A DNA stretch of 39,823 bases from Ignavibacteria bacterium (lineage in GTDB: Bacteria; Bacteroidota; Ignavibacteria; Tepidaquicellales; Tepidaquicellaceae). Below the pieces are notes generated by a model. That model worked only from the letters and a program-made list of their open reading frames with translations. It ran no database searches and was not told the DNA's origin. Position numbers and translations under genes: made by a program. The stretch lies in contig JAFGII010000111.1 of assembly GCA_016929695.1 (NCBI GenBank), forward strand, positions 1-39,823, in the 5' to 3' direction. This document shows, one piece after another, positions 26,352 through 35,545 of this stretch (positions are counted from its first letter, which is position 1; each line of letters begins with the position of its first letter).

Positions 26352-27452
26352 TTAATTTATATCAGTTGACAGTTTAAAACGGATAATGCGGTTATTACCT
26401 GTATCAGCAATATACAGGACTTTATCGAAGAATGCGACACCCATAGGTCGGTTAAATTTATTTTCACCTGCTCCATTACCGCCGAAAGAGCCCGGCAGAA
26501 GTTTACCCGAGCCCGAATATTTATAAACAGAGTCATAGGCAGCATCAATAACATAAAGATTCATATACTGATCCATAGCAACAGAGGCAGGACCTCCGAA
26601 CTGTTTTTTAATAAGGTCAGAGTTACCTTCCGGCAGGAATTTGGGTTCATAAGCCCCGTCAATGGGTTCATATTCAAACCAAAGGACTTTAAACCCGAAA
26701 TCATTAGTATTTCTTGTTAAAATAAAATCCGTCTGACTATTTCTCTGAACAAGGACAGATGATGTTTTTTCGAGAGAATACACTCCATTTCCCGTAGTCT
26801 GAAAACCCGTATAAGTTGTAACATTTTGCACAGATTCATTACATCTGACTTTCAGCAGGGCATTATCAGGGTCAATACCGGAATTATTCGGACCTGTTCT
26901 TGTAAGAATAAACGAATTATCCGGAAAAGTGCAGATACCGGTAAATTTTCTTTTAGAACTCGACAGAACGGTACCTTCGAGGCTTGACAGCAGTCTGATT
27001 TTCCTTGCATTAGAAATAATTCCGCCGCCCTCAACGAGTTTAAGTCTGTAAACTACACTGACCGTATCAAACTGACTTACTGCGGAATCACATATTACCA
27101 GCAAGTCGAAATTATTATCCTGCGTAATTTTTTTAGGGAAGTTCACATTAATACCGGACATATCAATAGAGCCGATTTCTGAACCACCCAAATCCATCTG
27201 GACGACTCTATTATTTCTTGTATCCGCTACATAAATAAGCGGTTCTTTACCGACGAAAATATCTTCCGGAGCATTGAACTGAGTCCAGACGGGATATTGC
27301 TGGACATAAGTTGTATCGCTGACCGTAATATTTCCCGTATTAGTAATCGGGAATTGTGCGAGGTCGAGTTTAGGTTCACAGCCATAGTAAACCAGTAAAG
27401 CAAAAAAGCCGGAAATCAGGAATAGCGGCAAATATTTATATACTTTTTTCAT
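26352..27452 (-). CDS. NHL-repeat lipoprotein
   Basis: A 366-residue protein with an N-terminal signal ending in VYYGC; Cys25 is the likely lipidated residue. The mature part carries NHL-type beta-propeller repeats, clearest at the start (IYVADTRNNRVVQMDLGG), middle (NLYVIDAAYDSVYKY) and end (LYIADTGNNRIIRFKL). These propellers usually bind proteins or carbohydrates at the cell surface. It starts one base after the stop of the PorV/PorQ-type gene, so the pair is tightly coupled. Confidence 0.85.
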   Translation of the reverse strand: MKKVYKYLPLFLISGFFALLVYYGCEPKLDLAQFPITNTGNITVSDTTYVQQYPVWTQFNAPEDIFVGKEPLIYVADTRNNRVVQMDLGGSEIGSIDMSGINVNFPKKITQDNNFDLLVICDSAVSQFDTVSVVYRLKLVEGGGIISNARKIRLLSSLEGTVLSSSKRKFTGICTFPDNSFILTRTGPNNSGIDPDNALLKVRCNESVQNVTTYTGFQTTGNGVYSLEKTSSVLVQRNSQTDFILTRNTNDFGFKVLWFEYEPIDGAYEPKFLPEGNSDLIKKQFGGPASVAMDQYMNLYVIDAAYDSVYKYSGSGKLLPGSFGGNGAGENKFNRPMGVAFFDKVLYIADTGNNRIIRFKLSTDIN

Positions 27453-27453
27453 A

Positions 27454-28443
27454 TTAATGCGGTAATAAAATATTTAAAGATATTCTATGAGCAATACCGA
27501 GTTGTCTATAATTAGAGACAGCATAATCAAGATTAATTTTAGCAAACGAAATCGGCACTTTCAGACCTGCGCCAGCCGAAAAATTTTCAGCGTCAACATT
27601 AAATTTATAACCGGCACGCAGGAAAAGCATTTCTTTAAATGAATATTCAGCACCGAGTGAAAAATGCTCGGCATTATCATTCGGACTATTTAACTGAATA
27701 GCGGTCGTGAGTCTGTTAGTAGCCGTAAGAATCGGTTCCATAGCGAATCCAATTTTAAACAGAGTAGGCGGCGGGAATTTCTGAAAATTATCGGCAGTAC
27801 GACCTCCGATTAAATCAACACTACCTGTAGGCGACACCTGAGCGCCGAAATTTGAAATAACGACAGCAAAGCGTGTAGTGCCGAGACCTGTACGGTAAAA
27901 CGTACCCAAATCTCCGACAACGGTTCTCATTTTCAATTCTCCAAGCGTCTCCTCGACATATTTAACCGTAGCACCGAAAGAGAACTGTTCCGTTAACTGT
28001 CTTGCATAGGAAAGACCGATAGCAATATCCGAATATCTGAAATAGGCACCCGTACCGAAAGGCTGAAGTTCTGTAGTAACTTTCATATCTTCGGTGGTCA
28101 GAGCGGTAACGCTAACACCGAGAGCATTATTTCCTCCAAAGTGATAGACACCGCCGATAAATTCAAGGTGTGTATCAATAAACCACTCTGTATGGGACAT
28201 AGTAAGTCCATTCTCTTTAAAGGCGACGAGACCAGCCGGATTCCAGAACAGAGACGAGATATCATCCGAAACTGCTACAAAAGTTTCAGCCATACCTGCA
28301 GAGCGTGCTCCGTGCCCTATTTTCAGAAACTGCAGAGAAGACGTACCTGTTTTCTGTCCGCCGAGGTTAGGAATTAACTGAGCAAAAGAGATACTGACAC
28401 TCACAAACAGAATAAAAACCAGTATTTTAAAAAAATTTTTCAT
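27454..28443 (-). CDS. PorV/PorQ-family outer membrane protein
   Basis: A 329-residue outer-membrane beta-barrel with a signal peptide (1-21). The family start is clear: TSSLQFLKIGHGARSAGMAETFVAV, then SSLFWNPAGL, and a C-terminal run of amphipathic strands. PorV is the T9SS protein that carries cargo from the translocon to the attachment complex; PorQ and many uncharacterised paralogues share the fold. Placement with a TonB receptor and a T9SS cargo suggests a paralogue serving this operon, not the housekeeping PorV, but that is inference. It begins 17 bases after the receptor gene. Confidence 0.87.
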   Translation of the reverse strand: MKNFFKILVFILFVSVSISFAQLIPNLGGQKTGTSSLQFLKIGHGARSAGMAETFVAVSDDISSLFWNPAGLVAFKENGLTMSHTEWFIDTHLEFIGGVYHFGGNNALGVSVTALTTEDMKVTTELQPFGTGAYFRYSDIAIGLSYARQLTEQFSFGATVKYVEETLGELKMRTVVGDLGTFYRTGLGTTRFAVVISNFGAQVSPTGSVDLIGGRTADNFQKFPPPTLFKIGFAMEPILTATNRLTTAIQLNSPNDNAEHFSLGAEYSFKEMLFLRAGYKFNVDAENFSAGAGLKVPISFAKINLDYAVSNYRQLGIAHRISLNILLPH

Positions 28444-28460
28444 TATAAAAAAATAAACTT

Positions 28461-31301
28461 TTACAATTTAAGAGAAATACCGAACAAAATTTGTCTTGGA
28501 GCGAGATAACGTGCGGGATTATACGGAAACGGGTCGAGCGGTGATTGTAAATCCGGATACAGGGGGTCATTCCAGTAATTCGGAGTCGGGTCGCCTGTTT
28601 CATACGCTCTACCCGTTACGGGATTGATAATCGTCGAATTCTGATTATTGAACAAATTTTTTACAGAAAGCGACAAAATACAATCCATCGTAAATATTTC
28701 AATATATTTGTCTAATATAAGGTCAACATAGAACCAGTTATCACCGATTTTTCCATAAATATTATCATAATCTGGAGTATATTCAGGTCTTCCATTTTCA
28801 AGAGTTCCAGTCAGTATTTGCTCAGTATATCTTCTTCCTGACTGAAAGAATATTCTTGCCTTAAGATTAATGTCATCGAGAATATTTTTAGCAAAACCGA
28901 ACAATCCTTTTCCTTTTTCAAGTCTGAAGAACAGATTTGAACTGAACTGAAGCGGTCTATCCCAACCGAGGAAAGTTTCCGAGACAGTTTCCTGTGCACC
29001 CCTTGTAACGATAAGAAAACCCTGGTCGGAAGTCGAACTTTTTCCTGTTGCGACAGAATAAGTAAAATTAAACCTGCCGCTGAACCATTTCCCGATTCTT
29101 TTCTTATATTCAACTTCGACACCGCGTGAACGTGCATAATCGAGGTTAAAATAACTAATAAAATTCTTTCCTATATATCTTCCACTATTAATTACAATAC
29201 TCCGCGTTGAAACATAATCATATATATTTTTATAATATGCCGTAATAGTCAGAACGTCATCATTAGTAAATTGATTTCTGATTCCGAGTTCATAAGATAC
29301 AGTAGTTTCGGGATTAAGAGCGGGATTACCGAATTTCTGGAAAGTTGACTGTGCAGTCTGGGGATTAAGTTTAGCATAAATAAACTGAGGTTTCGGGCGT
29401 TTTGAAAAATGTCCGTACGAGAAAAACAAAGTCTGGTTATCTGTTATCGGATGAGAGATACCCAGTCTTGGTGAAATTCTTCCTTTCCATCTTCTTCCGA
29501 ATAAATCGTAAGTTTCATCAAAGTATTTCTGTCTGATTTCATCCGGAATTGTGACAACTTCGGGATTTTTCACTGCATCATCAACGAATTTACCCGGGAA
29601 CCAGTAATCGAATCTAAGACCATAATTCAAAATCATTCCCATAAACTGAAGTGAATGCTGGGCATAGAGACCTCCGAAAGCGGGATAAACTTTATAGACA
29701 TCATTATTCAGACCCATAGGTTTAATCCACGGCTGATAGATATCAATTAACTGCATTTCCTGAAAACTTGCTTCAAAACCTGCCTTAAATTTGCTTTTCG
29801 GAGTAAAATTATTAACAAAATCGGTTTTTACTGAATATTCTTCAACGTGATGGTCATGCCAGGTAAAGGGATTCCCGATATCATAGAATCCGTTACCCGG
29901 AATAATACCTGTTGTGAGTGAATCTATATAATAATATTTAAAAGGCGGTTTAATTAAATCCAGCGGTTCTGAATATTCGTTCCAGTTTTTACCGTTTGCA
30001 TCAACTCTCAAATTTGTAAAAAATCTATTAAGTTTAACCTCATAATAGGAACTTGCACTCAAAGTATGCGTCCAGGTAAGCGTATTGACATCAGATTTAG
30101 ATGTATAAACATTAGCATTATCAAGAATTTCCTGAAAATAAAACTGATAACCCGGTGACGGTTCGACATATTCAAGATTAGTCTGCAGTGAAGTAGAATT
30201 CTGATTAATAGAAATGGACTGGGAATATGTATAAGACAATTTCATTTGCGGAGTAAATTTCCAAGTAAGTTTTCCCAGCCAATACCAGTTATTATCCTGT
30301 CTCGGAGTAAACCTTGTTCCTCCGAAAGTTGAAGAATATAGTCTGGTTGCTTTACGTCCAGTTCTATTGGCATAAAATCCATCTGAAATCCCCATAAAGA
30401 AATTACCGAAGAAAGTAACTTCTCCGAGCGGTTTAATTTTCAGTAAATCAAAAACATATTTAGACACGGGGTCAGGACCGCCAAAATTGAACTCAACGAT
30501 ATCAGTATTAAAACTTGAACCGATATTTTTATTAAGACCGATATTATCTCTAAGGAAGGACAGATAGAAATTGTACTGACTGTATTTCCCTTCTTTAGTT
30601 CTGGCGCTGATAACACCGCTTGTAGCCTGTCCGAATTCGGCATTATAACCGCCTGTAATAACTTCAACTTCTTCGAGAGAGTTAGCGGAGACCTGCAGAC
30701 CGAAACCTGTACCAGAAAGGGGGTCCTGGACGGAAACCCCGTCGAGCAGGTAAGAATTCTCGTAACTTCGACCGCCGCGGATAAAAATTTCATTATCACT
30801 CTGAACAATTCCCGCCTGTTGTGTAACGATATCTTTAATATCTTTAACATTTGTTTTCTGGATATCATCGCTTGTAATAGTATGTTTACTCGAAGTCTGT
30901 TCGATATCGAGCAGCGGTTTTTCACCTATAACGACAATTTCCTGTTCTACCGTATAAGAAGTCTCGACAAGCAGAATATCAAGTTCTCTCTGCTGACCTT
31001 CCAGCACTTTTATATTAGTATATTCAACAGTTCTGTAACCGATAGCATTAATCTGGATTGTATAAATACCAGCATTAACTCCTTCTATTTTATAAAAACC
31101 ATCAGGTTCCGATATTGCACCGAGGTAAGAGCCTTTGATTTTTATACTGACCCCTTCAAGCGGCAAATCGAGCGAATCGGTAACAGTTCCAAATATCATA
31201 CCTGTGCTTGTCTGAGCAGAGATAAAACAGGGAAACAGAAAAGCTGCCCCGACTGTCAGAACAGAAAGAAAAAACATTAATTGTGAATAACTACTTCTCA
31301 T
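28461..31301 (-). CDS. TonB-dependent receptor with carboxypeptidase-like N-domain
   Basis: A 946-residue outer-membrane receptor. Order: signal peptide (1-29), carboxypeptidase-regulatory-like beta-sandwich (about 33-115, GTVTDSLDLPLEGVSIKI), plug domain (about 120-235, with IFIRGGRSYENSYLLDGVSV), and a long barrel to the C-terminus (ILFGISLKL). This is the SusC-like/CarboxypepD_reg layout common in the Bacteroidota and Ignavibacteria, but no SusD partner follows. The ligand is unknown. It lies ten bases after the first operon gene and is followed by the PorV/PorQ-type barrel. Confidence 0.92.
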   Translation of the reverse strand: MRSSYSQLMFFLSVLTVGAAFLFPCFISAQTSTGMIFGTVTDSLDLPLEGVSIKIKGSYLGAISEPDGFYKIEGVNAGIYTIQINAIGYRTVEYTNIKVLEGQQRELDILLVETSYTVEQEIVVIGEKPLLDIEQTSSKHTITSDDIQKTNVKDIKDIVTQQAGIVQSDNEIFIRGGRSYENSYLLDGVSVQDPLSGTGFGLQVSANSLEEVEVITGGYNAEFGQATSGVISARTKEGKYSQYNFYLSFLRDNIGLNKNIGSSFNTDIVEFNFGGPDPVSKYVFDLLKIKPLGEVTFFGNFFMGISDGFYANRTGRKATRLYSSTFGGTRFTPRQDNNWYWLGKLTWKFTPQMKLSYTYSQSISINQNSTSLQTNLEYVEPSPGYQFYFQEILDNANVYTSKSDVNTLTWTHTLSASSYYEVKLNRFFTNLRVDANGKNWNEYSEPLDLIKPPFKYYYIDSLTTGIIPGNGFYDIGNPFTWHDHHVEEYSVKTDFVNNFTPKSKFKAGFEASFQEMQLIDIYQPWIKPMGLNNDVYKVYPAFGGLYAQHSLQFMGMILNYGLRFDYWFPGKFVDDAVKNPEVVTIPDEIRQKYFDETYDLFGRRWKGRISPRLGISHPITDNQTLFFSYGHFSKRPKPQFIYAKLNPQTAQSTFQKFGNPALNPETTVSYELGIRNQFTNDDVLTITAYYKNIYDYVSTRSIVINSGRYIGKNFISYFNLDYARSRGVEVEYKKRIGKWFSGRFNFTYSVATGKSSTSDQGFLIVTRGAQETVSETFLGWDRPLQFSSNLFFRLEKGKGLFGFAKNILDDINLKARIFFQSGRRYTEQILTGTLENGRPEYTPDYDNIYGKIGDNWFYVDLILDKYIEIFTMDCILSLSVKNLFNNQNSTIINPVTGRAYETGDPTPNYWNDPLYPDLQSPLDPFPYNPARYLAPRQILFGISLKL

Positions 31302-31311
31302 AATATTCCAA

Positions 31312-32817
31312 TCAAGACGGCAGCAAGCCGAATTCTTTGAAGAGTTTATTTAAAAATAATTTAGAATTTTCCTGATTTCCGTCAAGGAAATATATTGGCA
31401 TAACCAAAAGCATTAATTTCGGATTATTTTCAGCATCTTTAATAGCGATAAAAGAATCCTCGAGACAGTAAGGTCTGTTCGGATTATATAATAATTTATA
31501 GACAAGTTTAGCGGTTGACCTGTAATAGAGGCTACGTGTAACGGCGATAAACTGACTGACATACAAATCAGGATAGCCGTTAACAACGGAGACCAGAGTA
31601 TCGCCCGGGAAATTAAACTGTATATAGCAGGTAGATTTAATACTATCAACCGGAGCGAAATTAAAAAGCGAGCCCTGCCCCTGAAAATTATCGGGGATAC
31701 CCGAAGACCAGAACACTTTTCCGCCGGAAGCAAGATAAAAAGGGAGCGAATTCTGGGCAAGTGCGAAATTCGGGTCATTGGAAATAACCTGCCCGCCTCT
31801 GTTACCGCTCCATATAACGACATTAAACAGTTTCATCGTTTCTATAAACATAGGATTAACAATTTTCGGAATAAGTGAGCCGTTATTAGATTTAATATCG
31901 AGAGTGCTATACAGGATAGTATCGAGTGCAGATGAGAAATAAGCATTTGCAGCCGACACATCAACAGAAGGCATATCTTTAATAATCAGAACTCTTCCGA
32001 CTGCTTCTCTGACAAAAAACATTTTTGAAGTATCTCTCGGCATTCTCACAACAGGGCTGACAGCACCAGCAATATCAACTGCTTTCATATATAAGCAGTA
32101 GTTTCCCGAGACAAGGCCGCTGTCTTTAGTAAGAGTCATCAAGTTAATATTACCGGGGACAGTTCTGAAATTATCAGTATCGTTAATAGACCAGAGATAA
32201 TTTTTAATAGTAAAATCTCCATCAGGATCAGTACCGGTCCATTTCAAGGTAGCCACAGGAAAAATCGTATCAGGCAAATCCGTATTAGCATCGAAGAGCA
32301 TAACAGGGGGGGAGTTAATCACGGGATAGAGATTCGTAGCGGGCGTCGGGTCAACAAGACCTTTATCATCAACAGAAGCGACCCAGATTCTGAATGCACT
32401 ATCCTGACCTGAAATAGTAAACACGAAAGTACTGTCATATTTAGTAGTGAATCCCCAGTTAACCGAATCGAAAGAAATATTGAATCCGACAATGAATCCG
32501 TTCGGAGCATCGCCCCACCAGGAAATTTTTTTAACAGTAGCACCCGGTGCAACCGTATCTCCCGGCAAAGAAAACACCGAGAGATAAGTTTCAGGGAAGT
32601 CGGGAGGAACAAGTTCCGACAGAGGGTCACTACAGGAGAAGAATCCGAGGAAAATCAAAATGATTATAAGAATCAGCAGGAATCCGGCAAGGAGAGAACC
32701 AGTTCGATTCTTCTCTTTTCGGACAGGGGTTTCATCACGGCGATAAGGTCTTTCATACCTGTCCATTTCCGCATAGCGTGATTTTGAATAACGATACCTT
32801 GACTGTCTATCTTTCAT
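31312..32817 (-). CDS. Membrane-anchored exported protein with Arg/Tyr-rich N-terminus
   Basis: A 501-residue protein I cannot assign to a family. Residues 1-39 are very basic and Tyr/Arg-rich, followed by a hydrophobic segment (41-60) that ends FFSC, so Cys62 may be lipidated or the segment may be an uncleaved anchor. The rest has two fibronectin III-like stretches (about 75-170 and 175-270) and a C-terminal domain beginning VGRVLIIKDMP (about 275) with a Rossmann-like appearance. It heads the six-gene operon, with a strong AAAGGAG site (complement of 32823-32829) before the ATG at 32815-32817. The ~40-residue basic tail before the signal is unusual. Confidence 0.75.
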   Translation of the reverse strand: MKDRQSRYRYSKSRYAEMDRYERPYRRDETPVRKEKNRTGSLLAGFLLILIIILIFLGFFSCSDPLSELVPPDFPETYLSVFSLPGDTVAPGATVKKISWWGDAPNGFIVGFNISFDSVNWGFTTKYDSTFVFTISGQDSAFRIWVASVDDKGLVDPTPATNLYPVINSPPVMLFDANTDLPDTIFPVATLKWTGTDPDGDFTIKNYLWSINDTDNFRTVPGNINLMTLTKDSGLVSGNYCLYMKAVDIAGAVSPVVRMPRDTSKMFFVREAVGRVLIIKDMPSVDVSAANAYFSSALDTILYSTLDIKSNNGSLIPKIVNPMFIETMKLFNVVIWSGNRGGQVISNDPNFALAQNSLPFYLASGGKVFWSSGIPDNFQGQGSLFNFAPVDSIKSTCYIQFNFPGDTLVSVVNGYPDLYVSQFIAVTRSLYYRSTAKLVYKLLYNPNRPYCLEDSFIAIKDAENNPKLMLLVMPIYFLDGNQENSKLFLNKLFKEFGLLPS

Positions 32818-32822
32818 CGGTT

Positions 32823-32829
32823 CTCCTTT
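32823..32829 (-). promoter_or_regulatory. Strong ribosome binding site at the head of the envelope operon
   Basis: AAAGGAG on the minus strand lies five bases before the ATG at 32815-32817. Most genes in the window lack so clear a site, and it fixes the start of an otherwise odd N-terminus. Confidence 0.8.
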
Positions 32830-32975
32830 CGAAGAATATATGACGCTGTTGTCTTATAATTAATCCTGCGGTGTGAAACAGAATCCCGTCCCTACAAGCA
32901 GGGATATGAAGACTTGTGAGCGAATGACAAGCAAGTAACAATTTCGAAATATTAATTCTCATTATACAATGAATT

Positions 32976-35246
32976 TTATTTCATTAATACCATTTTTCTG
33001 ACTTCAGAGAAACTACTACCATCCATTCCGACAGCATTCATTCTATAGAAATAGATTCCGCTTGATAAATCCGAGCCGTCGAAATCGAAGATATATTCAC
33101 CGCCGTTGAGAGACTGATTAACGAGCACTCTTACTTCCCTTCCGAGGATATCATATACTTTCAGAGTTATGAAAGCGGTTTTTGGAACGGCAAAATTAAT
33201 TTTTGTAACAGGGTTAAACGGATTCGGATAATTTTGTGACAGGGTGTATGAATTAACGACCGAGTTAATATTTTTAATACCGATTGGCGTCACTGCACCA
33301 AAATCCGCATTAACTCTCGGGAGCATTTTATAACTTCCATACGAATAATAAAGAATACCCTGCAGATAAGATATAATATCATTTTTAGTCAGCAGAGTTT
33401 TTCCGATTGTATCACCGTCCCAGTTATTCGTAAACGTATGATTGCCGTCCTGAAGTTCGATTCTTGCCGGAACATATGAATTATCATAGACAAGGATTTC
33501 TCCGTAATTTCTTCTGAACGTTGTATCCGGCAACGGTTCATTAGTTGTACAAAGCAGACCGAGACCGGCATTAATACAGTTTATAGTGACGGGGGTATCG
33601 AATCTGACGAAAACACTTTCCCACTTTTCAATAGTAGAATCGCCGTTCTGCTTTGCGTTAGCAAGAACAGAAGTTGACAGTATCTGGGGAGCGGGCAGCG
33701 GATTACCACCTGATAAAACCTGAACGTCGCTCAATACAGAAACATTAATTCTTGTAACATAATATTCCTCTTCAACAAGTCCGCGGACTCTGACTTTCTG
33801 ACCTCTTGCAAGGTGACCTGTAGCTCCTGAAATCCATATACCGCTGTTAGGACCGGTTCCATTCTGAATATACACTTTCGGGGGTGAAGTCTGAGTACCT
33901 CCCGGGCTAACATAGTTAAAGTTACCGTAATCATTCGTATCGGCTGTAACGATACCCTCAATACCTCTAACGAAGGCGCCTTCAAATCCCGAGTATCCGC
34001 CGTTATTCGGACAAAACTGAACTTCCTGAACTGATAAAGAATCGCTTGCTTTGACAACATAAAAGAGTTTAGATTTTAAAGTATCAGCAGGAAGTAATTT
34101 GGATAAACCTGCAGTATTGGTTGCTTTAATAAAATATTCAACGATAGTATTCAATCCATAGGGCGGAATTTTTGTTGAATAGATATTTCCTGCAGTATTT
34201 ATGAAATTTTTCGAACTGAAAGCACCGTTATTAATTCTCCAGAACAAACTAACATTAGTGAGAGGAGTAACACTTGTAACAGTAACATTAACAGTTACAC
34301 TGTCAGACGGAGTAGGCACGCCGGGCTGTTTTGAAGGGTTAGAGAGAACGGGTGCAGACTGACCGATGCTGATATCGTTGGGATAAAGAGGAACCAAAAC
34401 ATATGGTAAAGTTGGCCACAAGACTCCTTCATTATTAGCATTTATAATGACACCTCTGATATAATTGAGTTGTGTCCCGGGAGTCGGGACAGACCAGTTC
34501 CATAATTTATACAGAGTATCCGACGAAGGACTCGGGAAAGTTGAATAGAAATTAGAAAAATCTCTTATATAGATTTTATTACCGAGCGAGTCAACGATAC
34601 TGAAGGGCTGCCTGTTAGCAAGTCCTGTTGAAGTTTCAACATTTCTGAATTCCACATACATACCTTCATATTTTTCGCCTTCGACATAATTAATTATACC
34701 GCCGTTGGGATAATCGCCTGTAACAAACTCAGATACTTTCACGAGTTTCGGAGCAGGTCTTGAGCCTCCCAGTGATAAAATTGAAATCGGTGCGGTAGTA
34801 TCTAAATCAATTTGTGTCAACCATCCTGAAGTTCCTATCGGATCCGGGCCAAAATATTCCTGAACCTTACCTCTGATTTTAATAACATTACCCGTATCAA
34901 CATTCTGGATATAAGTATTGGTATATCTTGTTGCCTGCCTGACTACGATACCGCCCCATAGCGCATTACCCGTATCCTGAAGATAACAAGTCCAGCTATT
35001 AGTACCTCTGAGTAAACTTTTAATACCCCAGGGAGTATTAACCTGCGGCGGTGCTACAACTCTGCCTGTAATTTCGACAGTATCGCCGAGTAAATCGGAT
35101 TTATCTTTTCCGAGTGCGAGGGAATCGGCATTTTTAAATTGAATTTCCATAATAGTACGCGGATTCCAGGAAAGGATTTCCATTGTCATTGCGTAGGCAA
35201 TGAATCCGACGATTATAAGCAGCGGAATTAGTTTTAATTTTTTCAT
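32976..35246 (-). CDS. T9SS-exported protein with OB-fold-like domains
   Basis: A 756-residue secreted protein of unknown activity. It has an N-terminal signal (1-22), an OB-fold-like region (about 45-150, EITGRVVAPPQVNTP), a segment with IYIRDFSN (about 225-290), an Ig-like domain (about 300-400, VTSVTPLTNVSLFWRIN), a second OB-like region (about 405-520, GIEGIVTADTND) and a typical T9SS type A sorting domain from NYPNPFNP to the final VRKMVLMK. The OB-like domains resemble those of the phospholipase-D protein in the operon downstream. No catalytic motif is seen, so binding or structural roles are likely. A 158-base gap separates it from the operon. Confidence 0.82.
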   Translation of the reverse strand: MKKLKLIPLLIIVGFIAYAMTMEILSWNPRTIMEIQFKNADSLALGKDKSDLLGDTVEITGRVVAPPQVNTPWGIKSLLRGTNSWTCYLQDTGNALWGGIVVRQATRYTNTYIQNVDTGNVIKIRGKVQEYFGPDPIGTSGWLTQIDLDTTAPISILSLGGSRPAPKLVKVSEFVTGDYPNGGIINYVEGEKYEGMYVEFRNVETSTGLANRQPFSIVDSLGNKIYIRDFSNFYSTFPSPSSDTLYKLWNWSVPTPGTQLNYIRGVIINANNEGVLWPTLPYVLVPLYPNDISIGQSAPVLSNPSKQPGVPTPSDSVTVNVTVTSVTPLTNVSLFWRINNGAFSSKNFINTAGNIYSTKIPPYGLNTIVEYFIKATNTAGLSKLLPADTLKSKLFYVVKASDSLSVQEVQFCPNNGGYSGFEGAFVRGIEGIVTADTNDYGNFNYVSPGGTQTSPPKVYIQNGTGPNSGIWISGATGHLARGQKVRVRGLVEEEYYVTRINVSVLSDVQVLSGGNPLPAPQILSTSVLANAKQNGDSTIEKWESVFVRFDTPVTINCINAGLGLLCTTNEPLPDTTFRRNYGEILVYDNSYVPARIELQDGNHTFTNNWDGDTIGKTLLTKNDIISYLQGILYYSYGSYKMLPRVNADFGAVTPIGIKNINSVVNSYTLSQNYPNPFNPVTKINFAVPKTAFITLKVYDILGREVRVLVNQSLNGGEYIFDFDGSDLSSGIYFYRMNAVGMDGSSFSEVRKMVLMK

Positions 35247-35324
35247 ATTTATGTTTTTTTTTATATTTAAAAAATTTTATCAGCAGATTATATTGATTTT
35301 TTTTTCACTCATCCGATAATTTTT

Positions 35325-35530
35325 TTCCATCCAATGAACGAGTTCACGGGATGAGGAACACATCCGGTTTTTTCCTTATTCTTTTTTTCCTCATCCGATG
35401 AACGAGTTCATGGGATGAGGAACACATCCGGTTTTTTCCTTATTCTTTTTTTCCTCATCCGATGAATTCCGATTCAGTTTGTTCATACGGGATTTTCGAC
35501 AAGTTCATGGGATTAGGTACCGTGATGAGG
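35325..35530. repeat. 64-bp-period palindromic tandem repeat
   Basis: Units begin at 35325, 35389 and 35453; the first two are nearly identical over 64 bases and the third breaks off after about 15. Each full unit starts with a 32-base palindrome (35325-35356 and 35389-35420) in which CCTCATCC and ATGAAC pair with GTTCAT and GGATGAGG around a GA loop. A degenerate right half recurs at 35498-35530. It fills most of the gap between two T9SS cargo genes. It has two to three contiguous units with no spacers, so it is not a CRISPR array. Confidence 0.85.
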
Positions 35531-35545
35531 ATATTTTTCAAAGAA

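Noticed and set aside
30440-31280. Long open frames on both strands within the TonB receptor gene
   Set aside because: They are shadows of the receptor's reading frame; their translations show no domain or signal, while the receptor frame is continuous and conserved throughout.
35325-35530. CRISPR array
   Set aside because: The repeat units are contiguous at 64 bases with no variable spacers, and no cas gene is in the window.
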